A DNA stretch of 64,000 bases from contig NZ_JBOITM010000081.1 in NCBI RefSeq assembly GCF_050717535.1, positions 1 to 64,000 on the forward strand, given 5' to 3'. Position 1 is the first letter of the stretch; each line of letters begins with the position of its first letter. Of the stretch, positions 17,651 through 26,021 are shown in pieces. The DNA comes from Clostridium_AD sp050717535 (GTDB lineage: Bacteria; Bacillota; Clostridia; Clostridiales; Clostridiaceae). Made by a program: the position numbers and the translations under genes. The notes beneath the pieces are model-generated. The model was not told where the DNA came from and made no database searches. It saw only the letters and a list, made by a program, of their open reading frames with translations.

Positions 17651-18553
17651 TTGGATTTAGCTACTATTATCAATATTCAAAAATATTCAATTCATGATGG
17701 TCCTGGAATTCGCACAACAATTTTTTTTAAAGGTTGCCCACTAAATTGCTCATGGTGCCATAATCCCGAAAGCCAAAACCCTAATTTTGAAATTATGTTC
17801 TTTAAGGAAAGATGTACCAGCTGCGGCTCATGTATTAACGTATGTCCTGCAAAAGCAATAGACCTTATAGAAAAATACCCTGTGACTAATGAGAACAAAT
17901 GCACTCTTTGTGGTAAGTGCAGTGATTTTTGTCCTAGCAATGCCAAAGAACTTGTGGGAAACGATATAAAAGCATCGGCACTTATGAGTGAAATAATTAA
18001 AGATGAAATATTTTACGAAGAATCAAATGGTGGAGTAACATTTTCTGGTGGAGAACCACTGATGCATGTCGATTATTTAAACCATGTGCTTGAAATTTGC
18101 AAAGATAAAGGTATACACACCACAATCGATACTAGTGGCTATGCTATTTGGGAACAATTCGAAAAAATAATTGATAAAGTAGACCTATTTTTATTTGACG
18201 TCAAACATATGAATAATGAAAAACATTTGAAATATACAGGAGTGGAAAACCACCTCATTTTAGAAAATCTAAAAAAACTTTCGGAAAGTGGTAGCAATAT
18301 TTATATAAGGATGCCAATAATTGCTGGCATAAATGATGATGATGAAAACATTGATAGAGCAGTTGAGTTTCTATCAAAGCTAAATATAATACAGGTAGAT
18401 TTACTCCCTTATCACAAAATGGGAATGGACAAATACAGAAGGCTTAATATGGATTATAAATTATCAGGACTAGAAAAACCAACTGATAAAGTTATAGATA
18501 AAATTGTAGAAAAATTTAAAAATGCTGGGATAAAAATAAATATAGGGGGTTAG
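17651..18553 (+). CDS. hypE: Glycyl-radical enzyme activase for hydroxyproline dehydratase
   Basis: A 300-residue radical-SAM activase. GPGIRTTIFFKGCPLNCSWCHNPE carries the CxxxCxxC cluster, followed by two ferredoxin-type cysteine clusters (CTSCGSCINVCP and CTLCGKCSDFCP) and FSGGEPL of the SAM-binding region. It installs the glycyl radical on the adjacent dehydratase. The TTG start at 17651 is chosen because AGGAGG lies 8 nt before it; the longer GTG frame would place the start inside that site. The end is 6 bp before hypD, so the two genes are co-transcribed. Confidence 0.9.
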   Translation: MDLATIINIQKYSIHDGPGIRTTIFFKGCPLNCSWCHNPESQNPNFEIMFFKERCTSCGSCINVCPAKAIDLIEKYPVTNENKCTLCGKCSDFCPSNAKELVGNDIKASALMSEIIKDEIFYEESNGGVTFSGGEPLMHVDYLNHVLEICKDKGIHTTIDTSGYAIWEQFEKIIDKVDLFLFDVKHMNNEKHLKYTGVENHLILENLKKLSESGSNIYIRMPIIAGINDDDENIDRAVEFLSKLNIIQVDLLPYHKMGMDKYRRLNMDYKLSGLEKPTDKVIDKIVEKFKNAGIKINIGG

Positions 18554-18559
18554 TGTATT

Positions 18560-20935
18560 ATGATGACTGAAAGAGTAAAGAAATTAAGGCAGCAAAGTAT
18601 AACTGCCATCCCATACATTTCTATGGAAAGAGCCATAATAGTTGATGAAGTTTACAAAAAATATGAAGGCACAGTTTCCATCCCAGTTCTTCGTGCTTTG
18701 GTTTTAAAAGAAATTATGTTAAAAAAGAAACTTTGCATTAATGATGGTGAATTAATTGTTGGTGAACGAGGAGAAGAACCTGCTTCAACTTGTACTTATC
18801 CAGAATTATGTTGCCATACCTTGCATGATTTTGATGTTATGGATGCTAGGGATAGAATATCTTTTAAGGTTGATGCACAAAGTAGAAAAATTCAAGAGGA
18901 TTTAATTATACCTGCTTTTGAAAAGAAATCTATGAGATACAGAATACTTGAAAACATGACTGAGCAGTGGAAGGACTGCTATGCAGCTGCAATATTTACA
19001 GAATTCATGGAGCAAAGAGGCCCAGGACATACTAGTGGCGATGATAAAATATTTAAAAAGGGCTTTTTAGATTTTAAAATGGACATAGCGAAGGCTATTT
19101 CAAAGCTTGACTATTATAATGATGACGAAGCTCTTGATAAGAAAAATCAATTGGAAGCAATGGATATAGCTTGCGACTCTGTAATCATTTTAGGACATCG
19201 CTACAGTTCTTATGCAAAGGAACTTTCCGAAAAAGAATCAGATCCAACAAGAAAGAAAGAACTTTTAGAAATAGCTGAAGTTTGTTCCCACGTTCCTGCA
19301 CATGCTCCAAGAAACTTTAGAGAAGCTCTCCAAATATATTGGTTTGCTCATATATGTGTTATTTCTGAATTAAACCCTTGGGATGCATACAATCCAGGAA
19401 GACTTGATCAACATTTAAATCCTTTTTATCAAAATGAGATTCAAAATGGAGACTTAACTAAAGAGCAGGCTATAGAATACTTAGAATGTTTCTGGGTAAA
19501 GTTTAACAACCAACCAGCACCTCCTAAAGTTGGTATAACCTTAAAAGAAAGTGGAACCTATACTGACTTTGCAAATATAAACATTGGTGGAGTTAAAGCA
19601 GATGGCCTTAACGGAGTAAATGATGTAAGTTACCTTCTTCTTTATGTAGTAGATGAAATGCAGCTTTTACAACCAAGTTCAAATGTACAAATAAGTAAAA
19701 AGAGCCCTCAAAAGTTTGTAAAAACAGCTTGCGCCATATCCAGAAAAGGCTTAGGTCAGCCATCAATGTTCAATTCTGATGCAGTCACTCAAGAACTTGT
19801 TAATGCAGGCAAATCATTAGAAGATGCAAGGTGTGGAGGTACTAGTGGATGTGTTGAAGCAGGTGCATTTGGAAAAGAAGCTTATATTTTAACAGGCTAC
19901 TTTAACTTACCTAAAGTAATGGAAATTACTCTGAGCAATGGAATTGATTTAATGACTGGAAAAAGATTAGGTCTTGAAACTGGAGAAGCATCAAAATTTG
20001 AAACATACAATGAATTATTTGAAGCTTATAAAAAACAGTTAAAATACTTTATTGATATAAAAATGAGAGGAAATAGGGTTATTGAAAGATTATATGCAAC
20101 ACTTATGCCAGAGCCTTTCCTTTCAGTATTAACCAGCGATTGTATTTCAAAGGGCAAAGATTATAATGCTGGAGGCGCAAGATATAATACTAACTATATT
20201 CAAGGTGTTGGTATAGGCACCATTACTGATGCACTTACAGCAATAAAAAAACATGTATTTGAAGATAAAAATGTCACTATGAATGATTTAATAAAAGCAA
20301 TGAAAAATGATTTTAAGGGTCATGAAGATATACTAAAACTTTTAAAACACAGAACTCCAAAATATGGTAACGATGATGATTATGCTGATGACGTTATGAG
20401 AGAAATATTCAATTCCTACTATAATGAAGTAACTGGAAGAAAGAATGGAAAAGGTGGAGAATACAGAATAGATATGCTTCCTACCACCTGTCATGTTTAT
20501 TTTGGATCAGTTATTGGAGCTACAGCTAATGGAAGAAAAGCCTACATGCCAGTATCTGAAGGTATTTCTCCTGACAAGGGTGCAGATATAAACGGTCCAA
20601 CTGCAGTGCTTAAATCTGCAGCAAAAATGGATCACTTAAAAACTGGAGGGACATTACTCAATCAAAAGTTTACACCAGCTGTTGTAGAAGGTGAAGAAGG
20701 CTTAAATAATTTGGCGAATTTGGTAAGATCATATTTTAGATTAGACGGTCACCACATTCAATTTAATATTGTAAGTCGCGATACACTGCTGGCTGCACAA
20801 AAAAATCCTGACGACTATACTGATCTAATAGTAAGAGTTGCAGGATACAGTGATTACTTTAACAACCTTGACAAAGTGCTTCAAGATGAGATAATTGGAA
20901 GAACAGATCAATCCTTTGGAGGATGTGGCTGTTAA
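18560..20935 (+). CDS. hypD: Glycyl-radical trans-4-hydroxy-L-proline dehydratase
   Basis: A 791-residue glycyl-radical enzyme. The active-site thiyl motif GTSGCVEAGAFG (Cys431, Glu433) has the Cys-x-Glu pattern of dehydratases rather than the Cys-Cys of pyruvate formate-lyase. The glycyl-radical loop RVAGYSDYF (Gly762) is close to the C terminus. The neighbouring proC (pyrroline-5-carboxylate reductase) identifies the likely product: hydroxyproline is dehydrated to pyrroline-5-carboxylate, which ProC reduces to proline. This lets an anaerobe use hydroxyproline from collagen or plant wall protein, feeding Stickland-type metabolism. It is cytosolic and oxygen-sensitive. Confidence 0.9.
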   Translation: MMTERVKKLRQQSITAIPYISMERAIIVDEVYKKYEGTVSIPVLRALVLKEIMLKKKLCINDGELIVGERGEEPASTCTYPELCCHTLHDFDVMDARDRISFKVDAQSRKIQEDLIIPAFEKKSMRYRILENMTEQWKDCYAAAIFTEFMEQRGPGHTSGDDKIFKKGFLDFKMDIAKAISKLDYYNDDEALDKKNQLEAMDIACDSVIILGHRYSSYAKELSEKESDPTRKKELLEIAEVCSHVPAHAPRNFREALQIYWFAHICVISELNPWDAYNPGRLDQHLNPFYQNEIQNGDLTKEQAIEYLECFWVKFNNQPAPPKVGITLKESGTYTDFANINIGGVKADGLNGVNDVSYLLLYVVDEMQLLQPSSNVQISKKSPQKFVKTACAISRKGLGQPSMFNSDAVTQELVNAGKSLEDARCGGTSGCVEAGAFGKEAYILTGYFNLPKVMEITLSNGIDLMTGKRLGLETGEASKFETYNELFEAYKKQLKYFIDIKMRGNRVIERLYATLMPEPFLSVLTSDCISKGKDYNAGGARYNTNYIQGVGIGTITDALTAIKKHVFEDKNVTMNDLIKAMKNDFKGHEDILKLLKHRTPKYGNDDDYADDVMREIFNSYYNEVTGRKNGKGGEYRIDMLPTTCHVYFGSVIGATANGRKAYMPVSEGISPDKGADINGPTAVLKSAAKMDHLKTGGTLLNQKFTPAVVEGEEGLNNLANLVRSYFRLDGHHIQFNIVSRDTLLAAQKNPDDYTDLIVRVAGYSDYFNNLDKVLQDEIIGRTDQSFGGCGC

Positions 20936-20956
20936 AAAAAACAATGGAGGTACATT

Positions 20957-21763
20957 ATGAATAAAAAAATAGGACTTATCGGATGCGGAAATATGGGCCT
21001 GGCAATGATTGGTGGAATATTAAATGCAAATTTAGTAATGCCTAGCAGTGTTATTGTAAGTGACTTAAATGAACTTAGTTTGGCTGAAACCGCTCAAACA
21101 TATGGTATTAAAACCACTACAGATAATAATGAGGTAGCTAAAACTTCTGATATTATTGTATTATCAGTAAAACCCAACCTATATGAAGTTGTAATAAAAC
21201 AAATAAAGGATCAAGTTAAAGAAGATGTAATAATAGTTACTATTGCAGCTGGAAAAGCTATTAGTGGTACCGAAAGTATGTTTGGCCGAAAGCTTAAAAT
21301 AGTTAGGGTAATGCCTAATACTCCAGCACTTGTTGGCGCAGGAATGTCTGCAATTTGCCCTAATGAAATAGTAACAAATGAAGAACTTTCTGAAATAGTT
21401 ACTATGTTTGAAAGTTTTGGAAAAGCAGAAATAGTTAATGAAAAATTAATGGATGTGGTAACTGGTGTCAGTGGCTCATCTCCAGCTTTTGTATACATGT
21501 TTATTGAATCCATGGCAGATGCAGCAGTACTAGATGGAATGCCAAGAGATAAGGCTTACACTTTTGCAGCTCAAGCTGTGCTAGGATCTGCTAAGATAGT
21601 ACTAGAAACCGGAAAACATCCTGGTGTTTTGAAAGACATGGTATGTTCTCCAGGTGGAACTACTATAGAAGGTGTAGCTGCACTTGAAGAAAATGGTTTT
21701 AGAAATGCAGTTATTTCAGCCGTTAGAAAAACAACTCAAAAATCTATTGAATTATCTAAATAA
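20957..21763 (+). CDS. proC: Pyrroline-5-carboxylate reductase
   Basis: A 268-residue protein with an N-terminal Rossmann motif IGLIGCGNMGLAM and RVMPNTPALVGAGMSAI. The C-terminal P5CR signature is split as VTGVSGSSPAFVYMFIESMADA and DMVCSPGGTTIEGVAALEENG. It reduces pyrroline-5-carboxylate to L-proline with NAD(P)H. Its position 21 bp after hypD, with AATGGAGG as ribosome site, places it in the hydroxyproline pathway rather than in glutamate-derived proline synthesis. No proA or proB is nearby. Confidence 0.93.
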   Translation: MNKKIGLIGCGNMGLAMIGGILNANLVMPSSVIVSDLNELSLAETAQTYGIKTTTDNNEVAKTSDIIVLSVKPNLYEVVIKQIKDQVKEDVIIVTIAAGKAISGTESMFGRKLKIVRVMPNTPALVGAGMSAICPNEIVTNEELSEIVTMFESFGKAEIVNEKLMDVVTGVSGSSPAFVYMFIESMADAAVLDGMPRDKAYTFAAQAVLGSAKIVLETGKHPGVLKDMVCSPGGTTIEGVAALEENGFRNAVISAVRKTTQKSIELSK

Positions 21764-21780
21764 TTAAGAATATAACATAA

Positions 21781-21819
21781 AAAAGTTAAGGTGCCGTTTA
21801 TCGTGGCACCTTAACTTTT
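21781..21819. terminator. Bidirectional intrinsic terminator after proC
   Basis: A 15-bp stem (AAAAGTTAAGGTGCC with GGCACCTTAACTTTT) with flanking A and T runs, placed between convergent proC (plus) and the ABC permease (minus). Confidence 0.9.
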
Positions 21820-21850
21820 ATGTTTTATAAAATTTATTTTTAATTTAACA

Positions 21851-22807
21851 TTAAGCTACTATATCTCTTTTGGTAAAACCAATATATGAAATAACATTAA
21901 AAACTATAAAATAAACTATCAGTACAATAATTGAGAATTTCATTGTCATACCTTTAACTAATGGCTCACCACTAATATATTGATTCAAGTCTGTATTCGT
22001 AAATAATATATATTTTGACCAATTATATTTAGTAAGTATCATAGTTATTACATTTCCTACAGTTAAAAGAAAAACTCCAACTCCTGTAGCCATTGCACTA
22101 TTACGGAAAACCGTAGAAATCATAAATGCTAAAGTAACCATCATAATTAAGTTAATAGACTTAAGTCCGTAAAGCTGCACAATATGTACTATCATATTAA
22201 CCTCAGTAATTTTACCACTTGAATTTGTAAGGAATGGTGTACCTGCACCACTAAAGCTGAATAATATTCCTCCAAGAAGGAATGACACTATAAAAAGCAC
22301 TAAAAGCATTAAAAGAGTATACCCAATAACAGAAATATATTTTGAGAGCAAAATCTTCCATCGCTTTGAAGGTCTAATTAATAGCAGTTTAATCGTGCCT
22401 TCGGAAAACTCATTGGCTACTATTTTACCGCCCATTACAATTGCAAAAAGAGCAATTAGTGAAATCACACCACCCATTCCCTCTACAAATCCCCATAAGG
22501 AGTTACTTTGCACTGGTTCAATGTCATTTTTAAGCCTATATTCATTAGTTTGTAATATTTTTGAGGATCCGTCCTTTTCCACTTCAGACAACTCTGGATT
22601 AGTTAAATCTTGCTTATAAGCTTGGTTTTGAATTGTTAGATCTGCTTTCCAATCACTTTTAGCTACCTGAGGACCTGTAAATCTAGTAAAAAGACCAGCT
22701 ACTACTATAATAAGGACTAATATTCCCATCATTATCCACGTACTTATACTATGAGAAAGCTTCATATTTTCATTACGAACTAAATTTATCATCTTATGCA
22801 ATTTCAT
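21851..22807 (-). CDS. ABC-2 type exporter permease
   Basis: A 318-residue membrane protein with six hydrophobic segments. The first (about residues 25-45) is followed by a long polar loop, then five helices with GKIVANEFSEGTIKLLLIRPSKRWKILLSKY, a pattern typical of ABC-2 permeases of the BcrB/NatB group. It overlaps the upstream ATPase gene by 14 bp, so the two are translationally coupled and form one exporter. The substrate is unknown; peptide antibiotics, ions and membrane components are options in this family. No adjacent two-component system or immunity gene narrows it. Confidence 0.82.
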   Translation of the reverse strand: MKLHKMINLVRNENMKLSHSISTWIMMGILVLIIVVAGLFTRFTGPQVAKSDWKADLTIQNQAYKQDLTNPELSEVEKDGSSKILQTNEYRLKNDIEPVQSNSLWGFVEGMGGVISLIALFAIVMGGKIVANEFSEGTIKLLLIRPSKRWKILLSKYISVIGYTLLMLLVLFIVSFLLGGILFSFSGAGTPFLTNSSGKITEVNMIVHIVQLYGLKSINLIMMVTLAFMISTVFRNSAMATGVGVFLLTVGNVITMILTKYNWSKYILFTNTDLNQYISGEPLVKGMTMKFSIIVLIVYFIVFNVISYIGFTKRDIVA

Positions 22808-23714
22808 TACCCCCTGTCATTTCCAAGAATTTTTTCTCTAAGCTTTGTTGTTCTTTACGAATGCCATAGATCTTAATCCCTTGGCCCACAAGCTTCTCAA
22901 CAATTTCTGGTATATTTTCTATATTTTCTATGATTTCAATTTCCTTATCAACTATTTTCGGTTTATATTTGCTATTAAGACCTTCTAAATATGTTTTTGC
23001 ACTTTCAAGTGGGGTAACAGTTAGCGCTATAACTGAATCCACCTCATCTTCAAGCATTTCCTTCATATCTTGGATCCTAACCAATTTTCCATTTTGCAAA
23101 ATTCCTACCCTATCACACATAAGCTCCATCTCTGAAAGCAAGTGACTAGATACTATTACTGCAATATTCTCTTCTCTTGCTAGCGTCCTCAAATGATTAC
23201 GCAATTCATGAATTCCAGCAGGATCAAGTCCATTAGTAGGTTCATCTAGTACCAAAAGCTTTGGAGAATTAAGAAGTGCTTGTGCAACTCCCAGTCTTTG
23301 GCGCATACCTAGCGAATATTTCTTTATTTTCTCGTGTATTCTTTTTTCAAGACCCACAATTTTTATAACCTCATCTATACGCTCCTTCTTTACATCTGGA
23401 TACATTCTTGAAAAATGAAGCAGATTTTGATATCCTGTTAAGTATTTATATAAATCTGGGTTTTCAATAATGCCACCTACTTTAGCAATTGCCTTTTCAA
23501 AATCCTTTTCAACATTGAACCCATCAATATACATTTCTCCTTTAGTAATAGACATAAGTCCTAAAAGCATTTTAATAGTAGTAGTTTTACCTGCACCATT
23601 GGGTCCTAGGAATCCAAATACCTCACCAGAATGGACGTCAAAACTAAGATCGTCTATTATTACTTTTTTCCCAATTTTCTTTGTAACATTCTTTATTTGT
23701 ACTATAGTTTTCAT
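22794..23714 (-). CDS. ABC exporter ATPase, BcrA/CcmA type
   Basis: A 306-residue ATPase with Walker A GPNGAGKTT, Q-loop region, signature YSLGMRQRLG, Walker B LLVLDEPTNGLDP and H-loop VSSHLL, followed by a C-terminal regulatory-like extension of about 85 residues. YSLGMRQRLG is the variant signature of the BcrA/drug-exporter clade. It is first in a two-gene operon with the ABC-2 permease. An AGGAGG-like site (AAGGAGGTTGACAT) precedes the ATG. Confidence 0.88.
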   Translation of the reverse strand: MKTIVQIKNVTKKIGKKVIIDDLSFDVHSGEVFGFLGPNGAGKTTTIKMLLGLMSITKGEMYIDGFNVEKDFEKAIAKVGGIIENPDLYKYLTGYQNLLHFSRMYPDVKKERIDEVIKIVGLEKRIHEKIKKYSLGMRQRLGVAQALLNSPKLLVLDEPTNGLDPAGIHELRNHLRTLAREENIAVIVSSHLLSEMELMCDRVGILQNGKLVRIQDMKEMLEDEVDSVIALTVTPLESAKTYLEGLNSKYKPKIVDKEIEIIENIENIPEIVEKLVGQGIKIYGIRKEQQSLEKKFLEMTGGNEIA

Positions 23715-23888
23715 TTTTATGTCAACCTCCTTAATTGTATTTACAATTTTTTCTCTATTAGTTGCTTACTTAGTCAAGCATATAATTGACCTATTGTATT
23801 ATAACACTAGGTAGATTAAACCTCAAACCAGCAACCGAATACTCATCAACTCAATGTGGGACAACAGTTATCTTATGTCAATAAAAAA

Positions 23889-23924
23889 ACTAGTTACTTC
23901 GCATCATTTAGCAAAGTAACTAGT
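23889..23924 (-). terminator. Intrinsic terminator after the secreted protein gene
   Basis: A 14-bp stem with one mismatch (ACTAGTTACTTCGC/GCAAAGTAACTAGT) followed on the minus strand by seven T residues. It ends the 24460-23945 transcript. Confidence 0.9.
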
Positions 23925-23944
23925 GCTTTTTCATAACACCCTTT

Positions 23945-24460
23945 TTACTTAACATTTTCATCTAAAATATATACTGCAAAAGTTGTTTCTGTTTTCGGAT
24001 TATAGTACACAGATAAGATTATCCCTTTGTATTTAAAATTACTAATTGCAAAACTGAGATGTTCCTCCACTGGCTTTCCAAATTCTTCTTTGAAACTGCT
24101 TATTTTATCACCAAGTCTTAACCCATTAAAATCCACATGTTTGTTGTCAATGTATACCTGTTCTACTGGCCCCTTTCCATAATCTTTAAACCAAACTCTA
24201 ATATCTAATTGTGAAAACTCTAATCCACCCTCATCAATAGTAATTGACTCATTGCCAAGCTTTGTGATAAGCTCTGTCTTGTTAAGTCCTATCAATTTAA
24301 TATAGTTTAAAAAGCTAGTATCTTTTGGGGAAGCTTCTTTATCACTTTGAACTATTTTTTTTGTACTTAAATTAGGTCCTTTTGTAATTGCATTTGAGGT
24401 AATTGCAATTGTGAAAACACTTAATAATACCACTATAGTTAATGTAACTATTTTTTTCAT
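23945..24460 (-). CDS. Secreted protein of unknown function
   Basis: A 171-residue protein with a clear signal peptide (KK followed by a hydrophobic stretch ending near ITSNA), so it is exported. The mature part is soluble and contains two related-looking halves, each with a G-L-R/K-L-G-type turn (IGLNKTELITKLGNE and LRLGDKISSFKEEFGKP). This suggests tandem small alpha-beta units of the kind seen in SmpA/OmlA-like or DUF4309-like proteins. I do not recognise a named family with certainty. It is monocistronic, with a good ribosome site and its own terminator. Confidence 0.65.
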   Translation of the reverse strand: MKKIVTLTIVVLLSVFTIAITSNAITKGPNLSTKKIVQSDKEASPKDTSFLNYIKLIGLNKTELITKLGNESITIDEGGLEFSQLDIRVWFKDYGKGPVEQVYIDNKHVDFNGLRLGDKISSFKEEFGKPVEEHLSFAISNFKYKGIILSVYYNPKTETTFAVYILDENVK

Positions 24461-24572
24461 GAAAATCGCTCCTTATAATAACCTTATCTATTAATACTTA
24501 TTATATGCCATGTTCTCTGCCATATCGTATCAATCAGATGTCAAAATTATTACAAAGCGGATACAAAATAAT

Positions 24573-25697
24573 TTAATTATTATTCCATTTTCCAGATTTC
24601 ATGTAGATCACACACATCCCAAGTGATGCCAATGTTGCCATTGGAGACGCAAAACCAATTTCATATAAGGTTATCCCTGCTCTTTTGCTTAAAATAAAAG
24701 ACACAGGAATACGAATTATAAATGTAGCCAGCAAACTGTGAATCATTGGGAATAATGAATTACCACAACCACTAAAAAACGAGTTCATACAAAATACAAA
24801 ACAAACCAAGATACAATCAAGGCTGTACGATCTCAGATATAATGCTGCTATTGCTATTACTTGCGCATCTTTGGAAAACAATGCGGTCATGGATGTTGGA
24901 TTCCATTGTGCATACACATAGAACATTATTCCCATGACTAAAGAACAGGCTGTACCTATATACAAACATTGCTTTGCTCTTTCTGGCTTCCTTGCTCCCA
25001 TATTTTGAGCTGTCATTGCAGCAATTGCTGAAGCAAATGCTATAGTTGGAAGCATTGCAAATACAATTATTTTTTCTACAACACCTAAAGATGCAGAAGC
25101 CGTAAGGCCCATTTTGTTAATAACTGCTGTAATTATTATAAAGGAAATATTAATTAAACCATCCTGTAATGCAATAGGGAGTCCTAACTCAAATATTTTT
25201 TTTGTTTTTATTGCTTTAAGCCTTATATCACTCCGATGAAACTCAAAAGCAAAGCCATTCTTTTTTATATACAATACTCCAAGTACGAAGCTTATAGTTT
25301 GAGCAGCTATTGTTGCAATTGCAGCTCCCGCTGCCCCCATATGCATTACACCCACTAAAATTAAAATTACGGTCAAAATAACGGCCATTATGCCGAAAAT
25401 GCAAATGATGGTCCCAACTGATTCTGCAATATCACGGTCTTTTTTAGCGCCCAAATAATGACCTATTAGTATAGTACCGCCTGTGGTTAATCCAAGGATA
25501 ACCCCTGTAATTGTCTGCATAATCTGACTTCCTGTGGCCACCGAAGAAACTTGAGCCGAAGTGTCAAACTGCCCAACTACCACCAAATCAGCTGCACCAT
25601 AAAGCGCTTGAAGCAAACTTGCTAGTAGAAAAGGAAATGCGAATTTTAATAATGTGGGGATAACCTTCCCCTGCGTTAAATCGCTTTGTTGTTCCAT
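24573..25697 (-). CDS. MATE-family efflux protein with in-frame internal deletion
   Basis: A 374-residue product, about 70-75 residues shorter than normal MATE proteins (about 450). The N terminus LLKFAFPFLLASLLQALYGAADLVVVGQF and the later ILVGVMHMGAAGAAIATIAAQ are typical MATE. However, FGIMAVILTVILI runs straight into the latter, so the loop, the conserved middle of the first half and about two helices are missing. Topology is therefore disturbed and transport is doubtful, although the frame stays open. The start is set at MEQQSD because GGGAGG lies 10 nt upstream. It is controlled by the leader and attenuator directly upstream. Confidence 0.8.
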   Translation of the reverse strand: MEQQSDLTQGKVIPTLLKFAFPFLLASLLQALYGAADLVVVGQFDTSAQVSSVATGSQIMQTITGVILGLTTGGTILIGHYLGAKKDRDIAESVGTIICIFGIMAVILTVILILVGVMHMGAAGAAIATIAAQTISFVLGVLYIKKNGFAFEFHRSDIRLKAIKTKKIFELGLPIALQDGLINISFIIITAVINKMGLTASASLGVVEKIIVFAMLPTIAFASAIAAMTAQNMGARKPERAKQCLYIGTACSLVMGIMFYVYAQWNPTSMTALFSKDAQVIAIAALYLRSYSLDCILVCFVFCMNSFFSGCGNSLFPMIHSLLATFIIRIPVSFILSKRAGITLYEIGFASPMATLASLGMCVIYMKSGKWNNN

Positions 25698-25725
25698 AAT
25701 AAATAAACCTCCCATAAATAAAAAA

Positions 25726-25771
25726 ATGCTGGATAAGGTAGCTGGCTTTATCCAACCATCTTATCCAGCAT
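25726..25771 (-). promoter_or_regulatory. Attenuator terminator in the MATE leader
   Basis: On the minus strand a 12-bp stem, ATGCTGGATAAG with CTTATCCAGCAT, is followed by TTTTTT immediately before the MATE ribosome site. The loop contains GGATAAAG and CCAGC, which can pair alternatively with the 3' and 5' arms, giving mutually exclusive structures. The left arm is itself the coding sequence of a seven-codon leader peptide. Confidence 0.7.
25748..25771 (-). CDS. Putative seven-residue leader peptide MLDKMVG
   Basis: ATG at 25771, stop TAA at 25750-25748, encoding MLDKMVG. GGAGGG (25792-25787) lies 13 nt upstream, which is a long but usable spacing. The frame covers the entire left arm of the attenuator stem, so a stalled ribosome would prevent terminator formation. 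This is inference from layout; seven-codon frames arise by chance. Confidence 0.45.
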   Translation of the reverse strand: MLDKMVG

Positions 25772-25806
25772 ATAGTTATCTATATACCCTCCGATGAACA
25801 ACCTGT

Positions 25807-25835
25807 ATTCTACCATGACTGAGTAATTGTGTCAA
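25807..25835 (-). promoter_or_regulatory. SigmaA promoter of the MATE gene
   Basis: TTGACA (25835-25830), an exact 17-bp spacer, and TAGAAT (25812-25807). Transcription should begin near 25800, leaving a leader of about 100 nt that contains the leader peptide and attenuator. Confidence 0.75.
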
Positions 25836-25861
25836 AATTTTGCGGTTTTTGTTTCTGACCA

Positions 25862-25930
25862 ATGGGACTTTCCATTGGTATAGAAGAAATTGACAAGAAT
25901 CTAACTGATTTAATTGAAGCTTGCTGTTAA
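25862..25930 (+). pseudogene. Fragment of a trans-sulfuration (Cys/Met PLP) enzyme C terminus
   Basis: Twenty-two codons, MGLSIGIEEIDKNLTDLIEACC then TAA, resemble the C terminus of Cys/Met-metabolism PLP enzymes (consensus like RLSVGIEDIDDLIADLEQAL). The upstream frame is closed by a stop, so only this piece survives. It is short and may be coincidence, though position-by-position agreement is good. Confidence 0.45.
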
Positions 25931-26021
25931 TGCCAATAAAAATACCAGACAATCTTCCAGCTTTTAATGCACATGGTTAATAGTTAATTTCATATATCAA
26001 TCTTTATCATGAAAAATCGCC

